DNA of 64,000 nucleotides from Bacillus sp. JCM 19058 (GTDB lineage Bacteria > Bacillota > Bacilli > Bacillales_H > Bacillaceae_D), in assembly GCA_001310555.1 (NCBI GenBank), contig BAXO01000001.1, positions 1 to 64,000 on the forward strand. The letters are read 5' to 3'. Position 1 is the first letter of the stretch. Every line of letters begins with the position of its first letter. The notes under the pieces are model-generated. The model searched no databases. It saw nothing but the letters and a program-made list of their open reading frames with translations, and was not told where the DNA came from. Made by a program: the position numbers and the translations under genes. Of the stretch, positions 19,835 to 29,816 are shown in pieces.

Positions 19835-21061
19835 TTAATCAAACATTTCATCAACCTTCACTCTGAATGCCTCTAACTCTTCGTCAAAATCAGCACCACC
19901 GACGACTATTTTTTCTACCATTCTTACTATTTCATTGTGTAGAGAGTCCCACTGAGTAATTTGTGGCGATGCTTTCGTATTTAGCATTTGATCGCCAATA
20001 ACGGTTAATTGTTCTGTAGCTTGAAGCTCTGGCGAATCCCAAGCATCCATTCTAGACGGGAGGGAATTGGCGATTCCGAACCACTCTATTTGGGTATCCA
20101 CATCGTTTAAGAAAGAAATAAATGTTAACGATTCGTCAACTTTGTCAGAGTTATGAAAAATGCTAAGGTTTGCCCCTCCCATCACCGATAGATTATTTTC
20201 CTTTTCAGGGAGCACCGCAACCGACCAATCGCCTTCTATTTCTGGGGCTTGTTCATTTATTTGTCTAATCATCCAAGGTCCGCTCTGGAAAATCGGCTTT
20301 ATTCCCTCTTTAAAAGCTTGAATAATTTCGATTTGACCAGACGAAGAAGCCAATCCTTCTTCAAAGAAACTGACATAAAACTCCAGCGCTTCCGCAAATG
20401 CATCACTTCTTACATCTGGCTTACCATCAACAATGAAGTCATTTCCGTTTTGCCAAGCAAAAATAACTGGAACGATTGCATCGTTCATATCAATATCGTA
20501 TCCGAATACATGATCACCCTGGGCAGTTAGTTTTGTTGCAACGTCCTTTAATTCATCCCAGTTTTGAGGAGCTTGCTCGTAGCCAACCTCAGCCAATAAG
20601 TCAGTACGGTAATAAAGGACTCGAGTTTCTACATACCACGGCACACCTACTCTTTTTCCTTCATATTCTGTAGACTCTACGGCACCATCAAAATAATTGG
20701 AGTTAGCAAAATCGGGATACTCCTCTAAATAAGGAGATAAGTCTAAAAGAATGCCCGCTTCCGCAAATTCCGGTACCCATGTCGTTCCTAGCTGTAAAAC
20801 GTCTGGTCCATTGCCTGAGGCTGTTGCTGTTAGCAATTTCTCATGAGCTTGATCCCAAGGGATCGGTTGAACTTGAACTTTGATGTCTTCGTGTTCCTCT
20901 TCGAATTGATCGACCAATTGATTTAATAGATTACCTTCTTCTCCCATCGCCCAAACTTCGATAGTTGTTTGTCCTTCTTCTTCACTAGAGCAAGCCCCTA
21001 AAATGGAAGCAATGCTAAGCATTGATATAATTGGAATAATCAGTGATCGTTTAATGTTCAT
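19835..21061 (-). CDS. Sugar ABC substrate-binding lipoprotein (family 1)
   Basis: Intact 408-aa extracellular lipoprotein: signal peptide, lipobox LGAC, then TIEVWAMGEEGNLLNQLVDQFEEEH, the usual family 1 start. The body shows NGPDVLQLGTTWVPEFAEAG and GANLSIFHNSDK. It delivers oligosaccharides to the two CUT1 permeases downstream. No ATPase gene is present in this cluster, so a shared MsmX-type ATPase elsewhere is likely (general knowledge of Bacillus CUT1 systems). The gene lies just after lacI and before the hairpin. Confidence 0.88.
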   Translation of the reverse strand: MNIKRSLIIPIISMLSIASILGACSSEEEGQTTIEVWAMGEEGNLLNQLVDQFEEEHEDIKVQVQPIPWDQAHEKLLTATASGNGPDVLQLGTTWVPEFAEAGILLDLSPYLEEYPDFANSNYFDGAVESTEYEGKRVGVPWYVETRVLYYRTDLLAEVGYEQAPQNWDELKDVATKLTAQGDHVFGYDIDMNDAIVPVIFAWQNGNDFIVDGKPDVRSDAFAEALEFYVSFFEEGLASSSGQIEIIQAFKEGIKPIFQSGPWMIRQINEQAPEIEGDWSVAVLPEKENNLSVMGGANLSIFHNSDKVDESLTFISFLNDVDTQIEWFGIANSLPSRMDAWDSPELQATEQLTVIGDQMLNTKASPQITQWDSLHNEIVRMVEKIVVGGADFDEELEAFRVKVDEMFD

Positions 21062-21085
21062 ACCGTTTTCATCCCCTTATTTTTT

Positions 21086-22084
21086 TCATGTCGCACTTCT
21101 ATTCATGACGCTTTGTCTTTGAATCAACTCGGTATAAAGTTTAGAGGCTCGGTTAACTTCTTCTCCGTTTAACATCCGGAAAATCAAATGGGCCGCTAAC
21201 GCTCCTAACTCATACTTCGGTTGTCTAATCGTCGTTAATTGCGGAGTAACAAATTTGCCTTCCAGAATATCATCAAAGCCTATAATTGAGACGTCTTCTG
21301 GTACTCTAATACCTGCCTTTAGCAAGCGTCTATTCCTCCTATCGCCATTTCGTCGTTTCCATAAAAGATGCTGTCGGTTTTTCCTCCTGAGCTAACAGCA
21401 TTGTAGTCGCAAGCTCTCCGCCTTTCTTCGTAAAATCTCCAACGATATTCCATTTAGAAAGATAGTCAATTTGATACGTTTCCAAAGCATCCTTGTAACC
21501 CTCAATTCTCATTTGGCTATTGTAGGATTCTGGTGGGCCGCTAATATGAGCTATTTTTCTGTGTCCATGCTTAATTAAGTATTCAGTAGCCGTAAATCCT
21601 CCGTTGCGATTATTCACTTCAATTTTCACTGTTGAATCATTATTTAAATTTCGATCAAGAAGGACTAACGGATAGTTTTTGCTTGAGACTGACGTAATCA
21701 TCTCATCGGTTACTTTCTGAGCAAATATAATACAGCCGTCTGCCCGTTTTTCTTTTAAATATTTAACCGCTGTCGAGTTCCCTCCCCCGATCGATGTACA
21801 GACAATGAGCCCGTACCCGTTTTTCATAACAATGTCTTGAACACCTTCGGCCAGCGCAGAATAAAACGGACCAGATAAATCATCTAAAATTAAAGCAATT
21901 GTTTGTGTTTTTTTCTCTCTTTAAATCAACAGCGAAACCATTTTTTTTGATAATTGAGCTGCTTTGCTGCTTCAAGCACTCGTTGTTTCGTTTTAGGGCT
22001 TACTTTATCAATCCCGTTTAACACATAAGAAGCAGTCGATATTGCCACATTAGCCAGTTCAGCTACGTCTTTAATTGTTGTCAC
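21086..22084 (-). CDS. LacI-family regulator (multiple frameshifts)
   Basis: Sugar-responsive repressor. The DNA-binding domain reads TTIKDVAELANVAISTASYVLNG, then VSPKTKQRVLEAAKQLNY, and the effector domain includes HGHRKIAHISGPPES and VPEDVSIIGFDDI. GTG 22084 with GGAGTGGA upstream is the start. Breaks: A-runs near 21944 and 21912, and a lost base near 21335, where NDEMAIGGIDACLKAGIRVPED spans two frames. Repaired length ~333 aa. Near-identical palindromes at 22108, 22328 and 24005 are its likely operators, placing lacI itself and the sulfatase under its control. Confidence 0.82.
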
Positions 22085-22107
22085 TAGATCCACTCCAATT
22101 AAATTAT

Positions 22108-22121
22108 TCGAAACGTTTCAC
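22108..22121. promoter_or_regulatory. LacI-type operator copy proximal to lacI
   Basis: TCGAAACGTTTCAC, 24 nt before the lacI start codon. It shares the core GAAACGTTTC with the sites at 22328 and 24005. Together with the 22328 site, 220 bp away, it could support DNA looping. Confidence 0.55.
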
Positions 22122-22327
22122 TTCCAAAATACTATTCTCTTTGTAAAAAATAAGATTATTTTCCCTTAGCATAAAAGCAAGGTTAAAACAAAGAAAATAA
22201 CAGCCCGTAGTAACAACCATCTACGAAAAGGAACTGGTCTTAACTAGTAAGCCAAGCTAAAACTAATCCGCTTCCACGATATGACTATGACGTTTATGTG
22301 CTGTTTTACTGCTAACTCTCGATTTTC

Positions 22328-22374
22328 ATCAAACGTTTCGATTTCATTGTAAACGATTTTTTGACCGTTTTCAA
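22328..22374 (-). promoter_or_regulatory. lacI promoter with overlapping operator
   Basis: On the minus strand TTGAAA (22374-22369), 17 bases, TACAAT (22351-22346), then ATCGAAACGTTTGAT (22342-22328) directly downstream of the -10. The layout repeats that before sulfatase 1. The operator covers the transcript start, so a bound LacI protein would block initiation. The leader to lacI would be about 250 nt, with no gene in it. Confidence 0.7.
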
Positions 22375-22517
22375 TACGCTTTCTAACATACACAATCGTT
22401 GTCAATTATGTCAAGATGTACAAGAAGTATTTTAAAAGATAAATTCAAGCTTTGTTAATGGATTATACTGCATATTTCTGCAAATGATTATTATTTATTA
22501 CTATAATTAGGTCTGTA

Positions 22518-23955
22518 TTAACTATAACTTTGTGCTAGTTTTTCGGCGGCTTTATGACGCCCTTCACTCCTCAGCTTCCTTAAGTACCTTTTTAATTCTC
22601 CTCTAGTATGGAAAGGTCCGCCTTCATGTATAACATGCCACATCGGATCTGTAGAGCTATCAGACTCAAGCATTTGGGTTGATACCCATTCTTCAAGCAG
22701 CTTCATACCTTCTCCAACAATTTCTGGATACTTCTCTGCCACATCGGTCGTTTCATGCGGATCGTTCTTTACATCAAATAACATAATGTCCGAGAAATCC
22801 TTTAATCCATGGTGGTATGAACGAATGAGCATCCATTGTTCAAACCTGACCGCACGCTGACAGCTCCAAGCCGCTTGACTAACGACCACATACGGACGAC
22901 CCGACGACACTCCTTCGGTTAGTACAGGAAGAAAGCTCTCGCCATCCCACTTCTCACGTTGCTCTCCTCCTACAAGCTCTGTGAGCGTAGGCCCTAAATC
23001 AATTTGATAATGAAAATCATCATCTACATGACCCTTCTTTATTTGAGCACCAGCAATAATGCATGGAATTCGACTCGTTATATAATCGGCCGTTTGATGA
23101 TCACCATATATATTTAGCTCACCTTGATTTTCCCCATGATCGGCCGAAATAATGATCATTGTTTCTTCCAAAATCCCTTGTTTTTCTAGAGTATCCATTA
23201 GTAAGCCGACATGATCGTCGACGTGGCGAATGGCTGTATCATAGCCATCGATCCACTTTTTAAAATCCTCTCGACTCCTAATTTCTTCTGGAAGCCCAGG
23301 CCATTGATCGTTGGCTGGTAAATCGCGCGCACTCATCGGCCCGAAGCTTTCTCGCTGTTTAGCAATCATTTCATCTGTCAGCCATTCTGGTGCAGGATCA
23401 TTTTCAAACGGATTACCATAGGAGGCTGGCGTCCGGTAAGGAGTATGCGGATCCCAGAAATTAAGATATAAAACCAGTCTTCTTTTTCGGTACCTTTCCC
23501 ATTGAGCCATTTAATTGCCTCTGTTGAGACATCTTCCGCTGTTTCGCCAGCATGCTTTCCAGTATCATGCATTTCTAAAAACCCTTCTAAAACGTGCCAA
23601 GCGGCATGACGGCCCGGAAAAGGCTAATCATCGCCGTATGCAACCCCTCAAATCGCAAAACGTCAACCCATGCTTGATAAGGAGTATGATGATAATTAAA
23701 CGGGCGATTTGCTCCGATTGGTCTTACATTCGCCTCTAAACCACCATGGTTTATTAACCCTGTATGAATCCCAAATTTCGAACTGAACAAAGCCGTTCGG
23801 GAAGGTGCGCAAGGAGCATCTGAAGCATAAAAATTTGTAAAACGCACACCGCGCTCCGCAATCCGGTCAATATTCGGCGATGTATTCCGATGATAGCCAT
23901 AGCATCCCAAGTGATCTGGTCGTAAGGAATCGATATCAAGATATAGAATTTTCAA
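22518..23955 (-). CDS. Cytoplasmic-type sulfatase 1 (frameshifted)
   Basis: Formylglycine-dependent sulfatase of the alkaline-phosphatase superfamily (~479 aa). The start [30 protein letters not shown] holds metal-binding Asp residues, CAPSR is the formylglycine motif (Cys type), and [12 protein letters not shown] holds further metal ligands. TTG 23955 follows GGAAG. Breaks: a missing C near 23624 (restoring [19 protein letters not shown]) and one near 23485. No signal peptide, so it would act on imported sulfated sugars. It has its own LacI-controlled promoter. Maturase genes are not in the window. Confidence 0.82.
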
Positions 23956-24004
23956 TTTAATCTTCCTTTCTTTTAAAGTTTTCAACATAGCCGACACCAT
24001 CTTT

Positions 24005-24051
24005 ATCGAAACGTTTCGATGAATTATAACTCATTATGTTACCGCTTTCAA
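24005..24051 (-). promoter_or_regulatory. Sulfatase 1 promoter with palindromic LacI operator
   Basis: Minus strand: TTGAAA (24051-24046), 17 bases, TATAAT (24028-24023), two bases, then ATCGAAACGTTTCGAT (24020-24005), a perfect 16-bp palindrome. A strong promoter with an operator over the start site. It is the best-conserved copy of the three related sites. Confidence 0.78.
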
Positions 24052-24116
24052 CTTATTACAGTTTAAGAGCTTTTGCTCACTTTCCACAAATAGTGTATAA
24101 ACTTCATCGGTCATAA

Positions 24117-24147
24117 ACGAGCCTCCGATAGTTTAATGGAGGCTCGT
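24117..24147. terminator. Hairpin terminator after the GH16 gene
   Basis: ACGAGCCTCC and GGAGGCTCGT form a 10-bp stem with an 11-nt loop. CTTTTAT follows on the plus side and TTTATG on the minus side. It lies between the GH16 frame and the sulfatase 1 promoter, separating two transcription units on the same strand. Confidence 0.55.
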
Positions 24148-24276
24148 CTTTTATGAAAGTGGCGCAAACAAATTTTACTCTAAAAAAACGTATTCTTTCC
24201 ATGGGCACTGTAACTGTTGCTAATAGTTTTGTAAAACAATACACTTCCAAAAGGTTAACGTTTGGTTGAAACAATT

Positions 24277-26149
24277 TTAATGAAGCAGAACGTTATACTT
24301 TTCAATTAAAAATGCCGCTTGTTTCTTTGAAAGAGCTTTTCCGCTTTGGGCACGCAACTGGTTAATACCAGCCTTCAACTTGCTTTGTGCGCTTCTGGCG
24401 TTCCCTCGCTCAGCCGCTTCCATCGCTTTTTCTAATCGATTGTTTAAAGCGTTTTCGAGCCGTGGGCCCCCGGGAAGTCGGAGCCAGCTAAATACGATTT
24501 CGTTAATGCTCCGACCACTCCCCAATGAAGCTTTGCCGCAGCTTGATCAACTCCTCCTGGGTGGCGTTCGCATCATTATAAATGGAGGTTGCAGCTTGTA
24601 ATCCCTCTGTTAATACACTCCAGCCGTATCCGTCTGCTTCCAATTGGTTTCCATCATCTAATTGCTTGTTTAAAAGTGTTCGATCGGTTACAGTTGCAGC
24701 TTGTGGATAAAGTTCAATTTGCGCGATATTTCCATATGATCCCTCTGCGCCAAGAAAACGAATATAGCGGTAAGCGGTATCATTTTCTACCGTTGTAATA
24801 TTCCAACCATCTTTTACGGAGTCAAAGGAACTAAGTAGTGTCCAATTTTCACCATCGTTCGAACCGACAAACTGAGCGTCTTCTAGCCGCTCTTGGTAAA
24901 AATTCCTCGTATGGGCACGGATGCGATCAATCACCTGCTCATTTCCTTCGCCAAAGTCGACCTGGAGCCAGGTGTTGTCAGCAGTTTCATAGTCAATGAA
25001 CGACTCGGTATCGTCGTCAAATGCATGAAAGGCCAGTTCATCCGGACTTAATTCGGGATTAAGCAGAGGATTACTTTGATGCGGAGCATGAGAGCCTGTG
25101 ACCATTTCCTCCAATATCTCGAGCTTCTTCATTTGCTCTGTCACGTGAACGAGAGATTGTATTGCATCCGCGATATCATCAGCGATTTGTCTCGCATCGT
25201 AATCTCCCTCCTCTATTTCCCGTTCGATCCGATTCAGCTCCAATTGAAATTCGTAGTAGCTTCCTAACGTATAGTTTTCGGCCGGAAGCTTCCGTGCATC
25301 TGCCAGCAAACTCTCTACATCCGGAGTGCGCTCATAGACACGGACATAGTCGACAATCAACCGGTCGGGGAGATTCGCATTTGCAATGTTTCCTGCCCAT
25401 TGTCCTACTTCTGCAGAGATTTGCATAAACGCAGGCATTTGCGAGACACCGCCAGCAGACGTTCGCCACGTCTCCTCTCCATCTACGTAAAAAATGTACT
25501 CATCTTCGTTCCAATCCAGCCCGAACGTATGAAACCCTTCATAAATCCCCGGGATTTGCGGGAATTCTGCTGCGCTTCCATGATGCTCCTCATAGCCGTC
25601 CCAGTGCAGAGCATGATTGAACACATCGTCCCCTCTCGAAGCAAACGGAGTTTCAAAAATATCAATTTCCGTCCCATCTCTTCCTTCATTGCCAATATCA
25701 TGGACGCCGTCGCTCATCAGCCAAAATGCACTCCAGAATCCTTCTTCTGTCGGTAATTTCGCTCGAATCTCATAATATCCGTATGAGTGCTCGAACTTGT
25801 CTCTCGTGTTAATCGCTCCGGAATAATATTTACCGTCCCTTTCGCTAATTTGAATGATCAAGTGACCTTCGCCATCGACAAAAGCCTCATCGTCTGCCCA
25901 ATAGCCGTCTTTTCGTGGGTAGACTCCAGAGTCATCCCAATAAGGGGAATGCCCCCATTTTTCATAATCAATTTGCTCTCCTTCGAATTGATCTTCGAAT
26001 ATGAGCGTGTAACCTTCCTTTTCAGCATCGGCTCCTTCATTTGCTTGCGAAGGGCTAACCGCATAAACCGACCCTCCCCCGACCGTTAGCATACTAGCTA
26101 ACGCACCGATTGTCAGTGGCCTCCTCCAATTCCTTTGCGAAGTTGTCAT
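24277..26149 (-). CDS. Secreted GH16 glycoside hydrolase with discoidin and C-terminal FIMAH-like domain
   Basis: ATG 26149 has GGGGAGGA upstream. A signal peptide precedes a GH16 catalytic domain (YTLIFEDQFEG...DYVRVYER) with the nucleophile/acid motif EIDIFE at ~161-166. A linker with a helical segment and an F5/8 type C-like (CBM32) domain follow (TWLQVDFGEG...YRYIRFLG). The frame stops at 24503, but an overlapping frame continues to 24277 with NRLEKAMEAAERGNARSAQSKLKAGI-like sequence, resembling a FIMAH domain, so one base shift near 24515 is likely. Between two sulfatase genes, it probably depolymerises a sulfated or related polysaccharide outside the cell. Exact substrate unknown. Confidence 0.75.
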
Positions 26150-26261
26150 CGTTTTCCTCCCCATATTATTTGTTTATTTCAAAATAGGGGTATTTCCAGC
26201 TGTTTTTATTAGCCGGAAAAACCCTAATCGAAATTCCATATAACTATTGAAGTCTATGACA

Positions 26262-27724
26262 CTATTTAAATTCACTAGGATGACGGCGCTTAAGCTCCGC
26301 CACGGCATGACCGCGACCTGTTCGTTTTAAATGTTCAATATAATGCGGTAGGTTTCCTTTCGGATGGAACGGTCCTCCCTCACGCATGACCGTCCATAAT
26401 GGGTCAACGTCTGAGTTACTTGTCGCCATCATTTCATCATGCCATTCGCTGAGCAGATACACCGCTTCCTTACAAACATCTCGATGCTCAGCCACTACAT
26501 TGTACTGTTCGTATGGATCTTCCTTGACGTTAAAAAGCATTTCTTTATCGAATAAGTGATACCCGTCATGGTACGTGCGGATGTAGAACCAATCGTCAAA
26601 CCTAACGCTGCGCTGACAAACATGAGCGCATTGAGATACGACCAAGTAATCGCGCCCGGTTCCCGCCTCTCCTTTTAAGGCTGCTGCATAGCTTTGGCCG
26701 TCCCAACTGTTTTTCGGCTTTTGTTCTAGCAGCTCAGCTAACGTCGGATTAAGATCGAGATGGTAATGGAGTTCATCATTTACATGGTCGGGCCGACTAA
26801 CACCAGGCCAACGGATAATCATCGGTATTCGGCACGTGATCTGATCGGCTGTTCCGTGCTCACCATAAATGCCTAATTCCCCCATGTTCTCACCATGATC
26901 GCCGGTAATAATAATCACAAGGTCGTCCATAACTCCTTGTTCCTCTAACGTCTTAACAATTTGGCCGATATTTTCATCCATCCAGCGTACGCCGCTGTCG
27001 TAGCCGTCTACCATTTTGCGCAAGTCCGCCATATCGTTAAGCTCACCTAGAAACTTCGGGTATTCCGGTCGTGTTTGGTTATCATACATGTTCAATTCAA
27101 GTGCACCGTGCGGTCCGACATTCTTTTTATGCTCTTCGAACACTTCTTCGGTTAGCCACTCCGGAAGCGGATCGTTGGTGAACGGATTTTCAAAGCGATC
27201 CGGCGTACGGTATGGTGTATGAGGGTCCCAGAAGTTTACATACAAAAACCAGTTATCGTCTTTGGCATTCTCTTCAATCCACTTCACCACGTGAGGGGTC
27301 ACGTCCTCTGCCGATTCGTTTCCGTTTTGACCCGTATTGTAAATTTCACGAAAGCCAGCATAGAAGTTCCACGTCCCATGTCTTTGTGCAAATGGCTAAT
27401 GAGTACAGGCTTTATCCCTGCTTGATTTAAGAAGGCAGGTAAGCTCTCCCTTGCAAGTCGATCGCTAAAGCCTCGCTCCGTTCCGTCATGTCGCACGTCC
27501 CCGGCAGTACCGCCGTGCCCAACTAATCCATTATGGATTCCGAACTGGCCGGACATTAATGCCGAACGAGATGGGGCACACGGCGCATCCGAAGTGTAAT
27601 AATTCGTAAAGCGTACCCCTTCCTTGGCAATCCGATCGATGTTTGGCGAGGTGTTGCGATGATAACCGTAACAGCCTAAATGATCGGGTCGCATCGAATC
27701 CAAATCCAGTAATAAAAACTTCAT
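26262..27724 (-). CDS. Cytoplasmic-type sulfatase 2 (frameshifted)
   Basis: Paralogue of sulfatase 1 (~487 aa): [31 protein letters not shown], formylglycine motif CAPSR, IITGDHGENMGELGIYGEHG, and the shared tail EGGPFHPKGNL. ATG 27724 follows GGAGG. A missing C near 27398 breaks the frame; repair gives SPFAQRHGTWNFYAGFREIY. No signal peptide. It follows the LplC-type permease gene by ~160 nt and precedes the GH16 gene. Divergence from sulfatase 1 suggests a different sulfate position. Confidence 0.82.
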
Positions 27725-27886
27725 TATGAAATCCTCCAATCTATTTATAAAAAAAATTATGATTCCTACCGCATCAACATCGGGGCGTTCCGGGGCTGTT
27801 CAACCGCTATTGCTTCGCCCAGACGCCTCGCGATGACATATCAACTTAACGACTAGATCGATTGTGCGGCTGTAGAATAGCGCGGC

Positions 27887-28772
27887 TCATTCTTTTATCG
27901 ATCCGATTAACACACCTTTAACAAAAAAACCTTTGGACAAATGGATACACGATTAGTAACGGCAAGGCAGAGACGATGATGACAGCATATTTCACTTGAG
28001 CTGCGATTCGAACCTGATTCTCAAATGAACCAGCGCCACCTGCCCCTTCCATATTGGTTTCTTGCAAAATTAAGATAGCTCTAAGTATCATTTGCAACGG
28101 AAATAATTTTTCGTCCGATATATAGATAAGCGCCTGAAAATACTGATTCCAAAGCGCCACCGTATGGAAAAGCGCCATTACGGCGATAATTGGCAACGAT
28201 AACGGCAAAACAATTTTGAAAAACATGTAAACGTCTGACGCACCATCAATTCTCGCAGCTTCAACTAGCTGATCCGGTATTGTCGATTCAAAGAAAGAAC
28301 GCGCGACAAGGATGGACCATGCTCCAATAACGCCTGGTACAATCATTGCCCAGATCGTGTCCGTCATGCCTAAAGACTGAACTAACAAATAAGTAGGGAC
28401 TAACCCACCGTTAAAGAGCATCGTAAATAAAATAAACCAAAGAAAGAAAATTTTCCCCTTAACTTCCTTCCTCGATAGCGCATAAGAAGCCGGCAACAAT
28501 AACACTAAATGCAACGTCGTACCTAAAATGGCATAGACAATCGTATTACGGTATCCAACCCATATCGCCTCATTGTTAAAAACCATTCGGAAGCCATCGA
28601 AAGATACATCGACTGGCCAAAGCCACATTTTCCCGGTACTAACCGCAGTCGGATCACTGATTGAAGCACTGATAACAAAAATTAAGGGGTATATGCAGAG
28701 CAACACAACAATCATAATCAGTAGCTTATTTACGATATCGAACACTTTATCTGATCTACTTACATTTTTCAT
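27887..28772 (-). CDS. Polysaccharide-type ABC permease, LplC/YtcP-like (3' frameshift)
   Basis: CUT1-type permease of the LplC branch (~295 aa, six spans). ATG 28772 follows AAGGGGGAGC. EAA loop EAARIDGASDVYMFFKIVLPLSLP. The frame stops early at QRFFC because of a seven-T run (minus strand); six T restore QRFFVKGVLIGSIKE, the standard family end, with TGA at 27889-27887. Works with the LplB-type permease and the binding protein upstream; substrate is probably an oligosaccharide released by the GH16 enzyme. Confidence 0.84.
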
Positions 28773-28783
28773 ATTGCTCCCCC

Positions 28784-29736
28784 TTACCATAAACTGTTAT
28801 TACTTATTTTGCGTGCAAACCAATTCGCCGTAATAAGTAACGTGATGTTGATCAAGGCTTCAAACAAACCAACAGCAGCCGCATAGCTATATTGGCCTTC
28901 CAAAACCCCGGATTTATAAACAAACGTTTGAATAACTTCAGATTTACTTAAGTTTAAAGAGTTTTGCATTAATAAAACTTTTTCAAATCCAATTTGCATA
29001 AAATTTCCAATATTCAATATAAAAAGCACAACGATGGTCGGCAAAATACACGGAATATTAATATGAAAAATTCGCTGCAACCTTGAAGCCCCATCAACCG
29101 TTGCCGCTTCATGCAGCTCTGGGTTGACACCTGCTAAAGCTGCTAAATAAATAATCGCTCCCCAGCCTAAGCTTTGCCACTGACCGGACCATACAAAGAT
29201 ATGACGAAACCAGCTCGATTCCGTAATAAAATTAATTGGAGAACCGCCGAGTGAAACAATTGCATGATTCACGATACCGGTAATCGGATCTAAAAAGCAA
29301 TCAACATGCCGACAATGACAACAACTGAAATAAAATGCGGTGCATATGTAAGCGTCTGTGACCATTTTTTAAAAGCACCATTTTTAATTCGTTAAGAGAA
29401 AGGGCAAAAATAATTGGTAGCGGAAACAAAATCAGCTGATATAGGCTCAGCAGCAACGTATTTTCTAGAATCCTCCAAAAATAATATGAGTTAAAAAAAA
29501 CGTTCAAAATGCTGAAATCCTACCCACGGACTGCCTCCTATCCCTAAGTTGGCAAAATAATCTTTAAACGCGATTTGCACTCCGTACATAGGAATATAAT
29601 TAAAAATAAAAAAGTAGATAAGAACCGGTAATAGGAACATATACAGCTGCCAATATTTTGTGATGTTTTTCTTCGCGTCTCTTAACCTAGAATAAGGTTG
29701 AGCCGATATCCTCACTTCGTTCTTTTTCACTTCCAT
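28784..29736 (-). CDS. Polysaccharide-type ABC permease, LplB/YteP-like (multiple frameshifts)
   Basis: Partner permease. ATG 29736 (MEVKKNEVRIS) follows AGGAGTG. Segments in three frames read NITKYWQLYMFLLPVLIYFFIFNYIPMYG, YYFWRILENTLLLSLYQLILF and GWGAIIYLAALAGVNPELHEAATVDGASRLQRIFHINIPCI (EAA loop). Breaks lie near 29491-29500 (A-run) and about 29300-29390. Repaired length ~317 aa. Confidence 0.78.
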
Positions 29737-29768
29737 CGAACGCACTCCTTTTATCGCATCAAGCGGCT

Positions 29769-29804
29769 CACTAGACGAGAAGGAAAACCCCTTCTCGTCT
29801 AGTG
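29769..29804. promoter_or_regulatory. 15-bp intercistronic stem-loop after the Lpl-type binding protein gene
   Basis: CACTAGACGAGAAGG and CCTTCTCGTCTAGTG pair perfectly across a 6-nt loop, 13 nt after the binding-protein stop and before the LplB-type permease. No U-run follows on the minus strand. A third binding-protein/permease junction with a strong hairpin. Confidence 0.65.
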
Positions 29805-29816
29805 GCTCCCTTTCAT

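Noticed and set aside
22108..24020. GAAACGTTTC palindromes as CcpA (cre) sites
   Set aside because: The spacing around the central CG is one base short on each side compared with cre; the copies cluster with a LacI gene and fit its own operator better.
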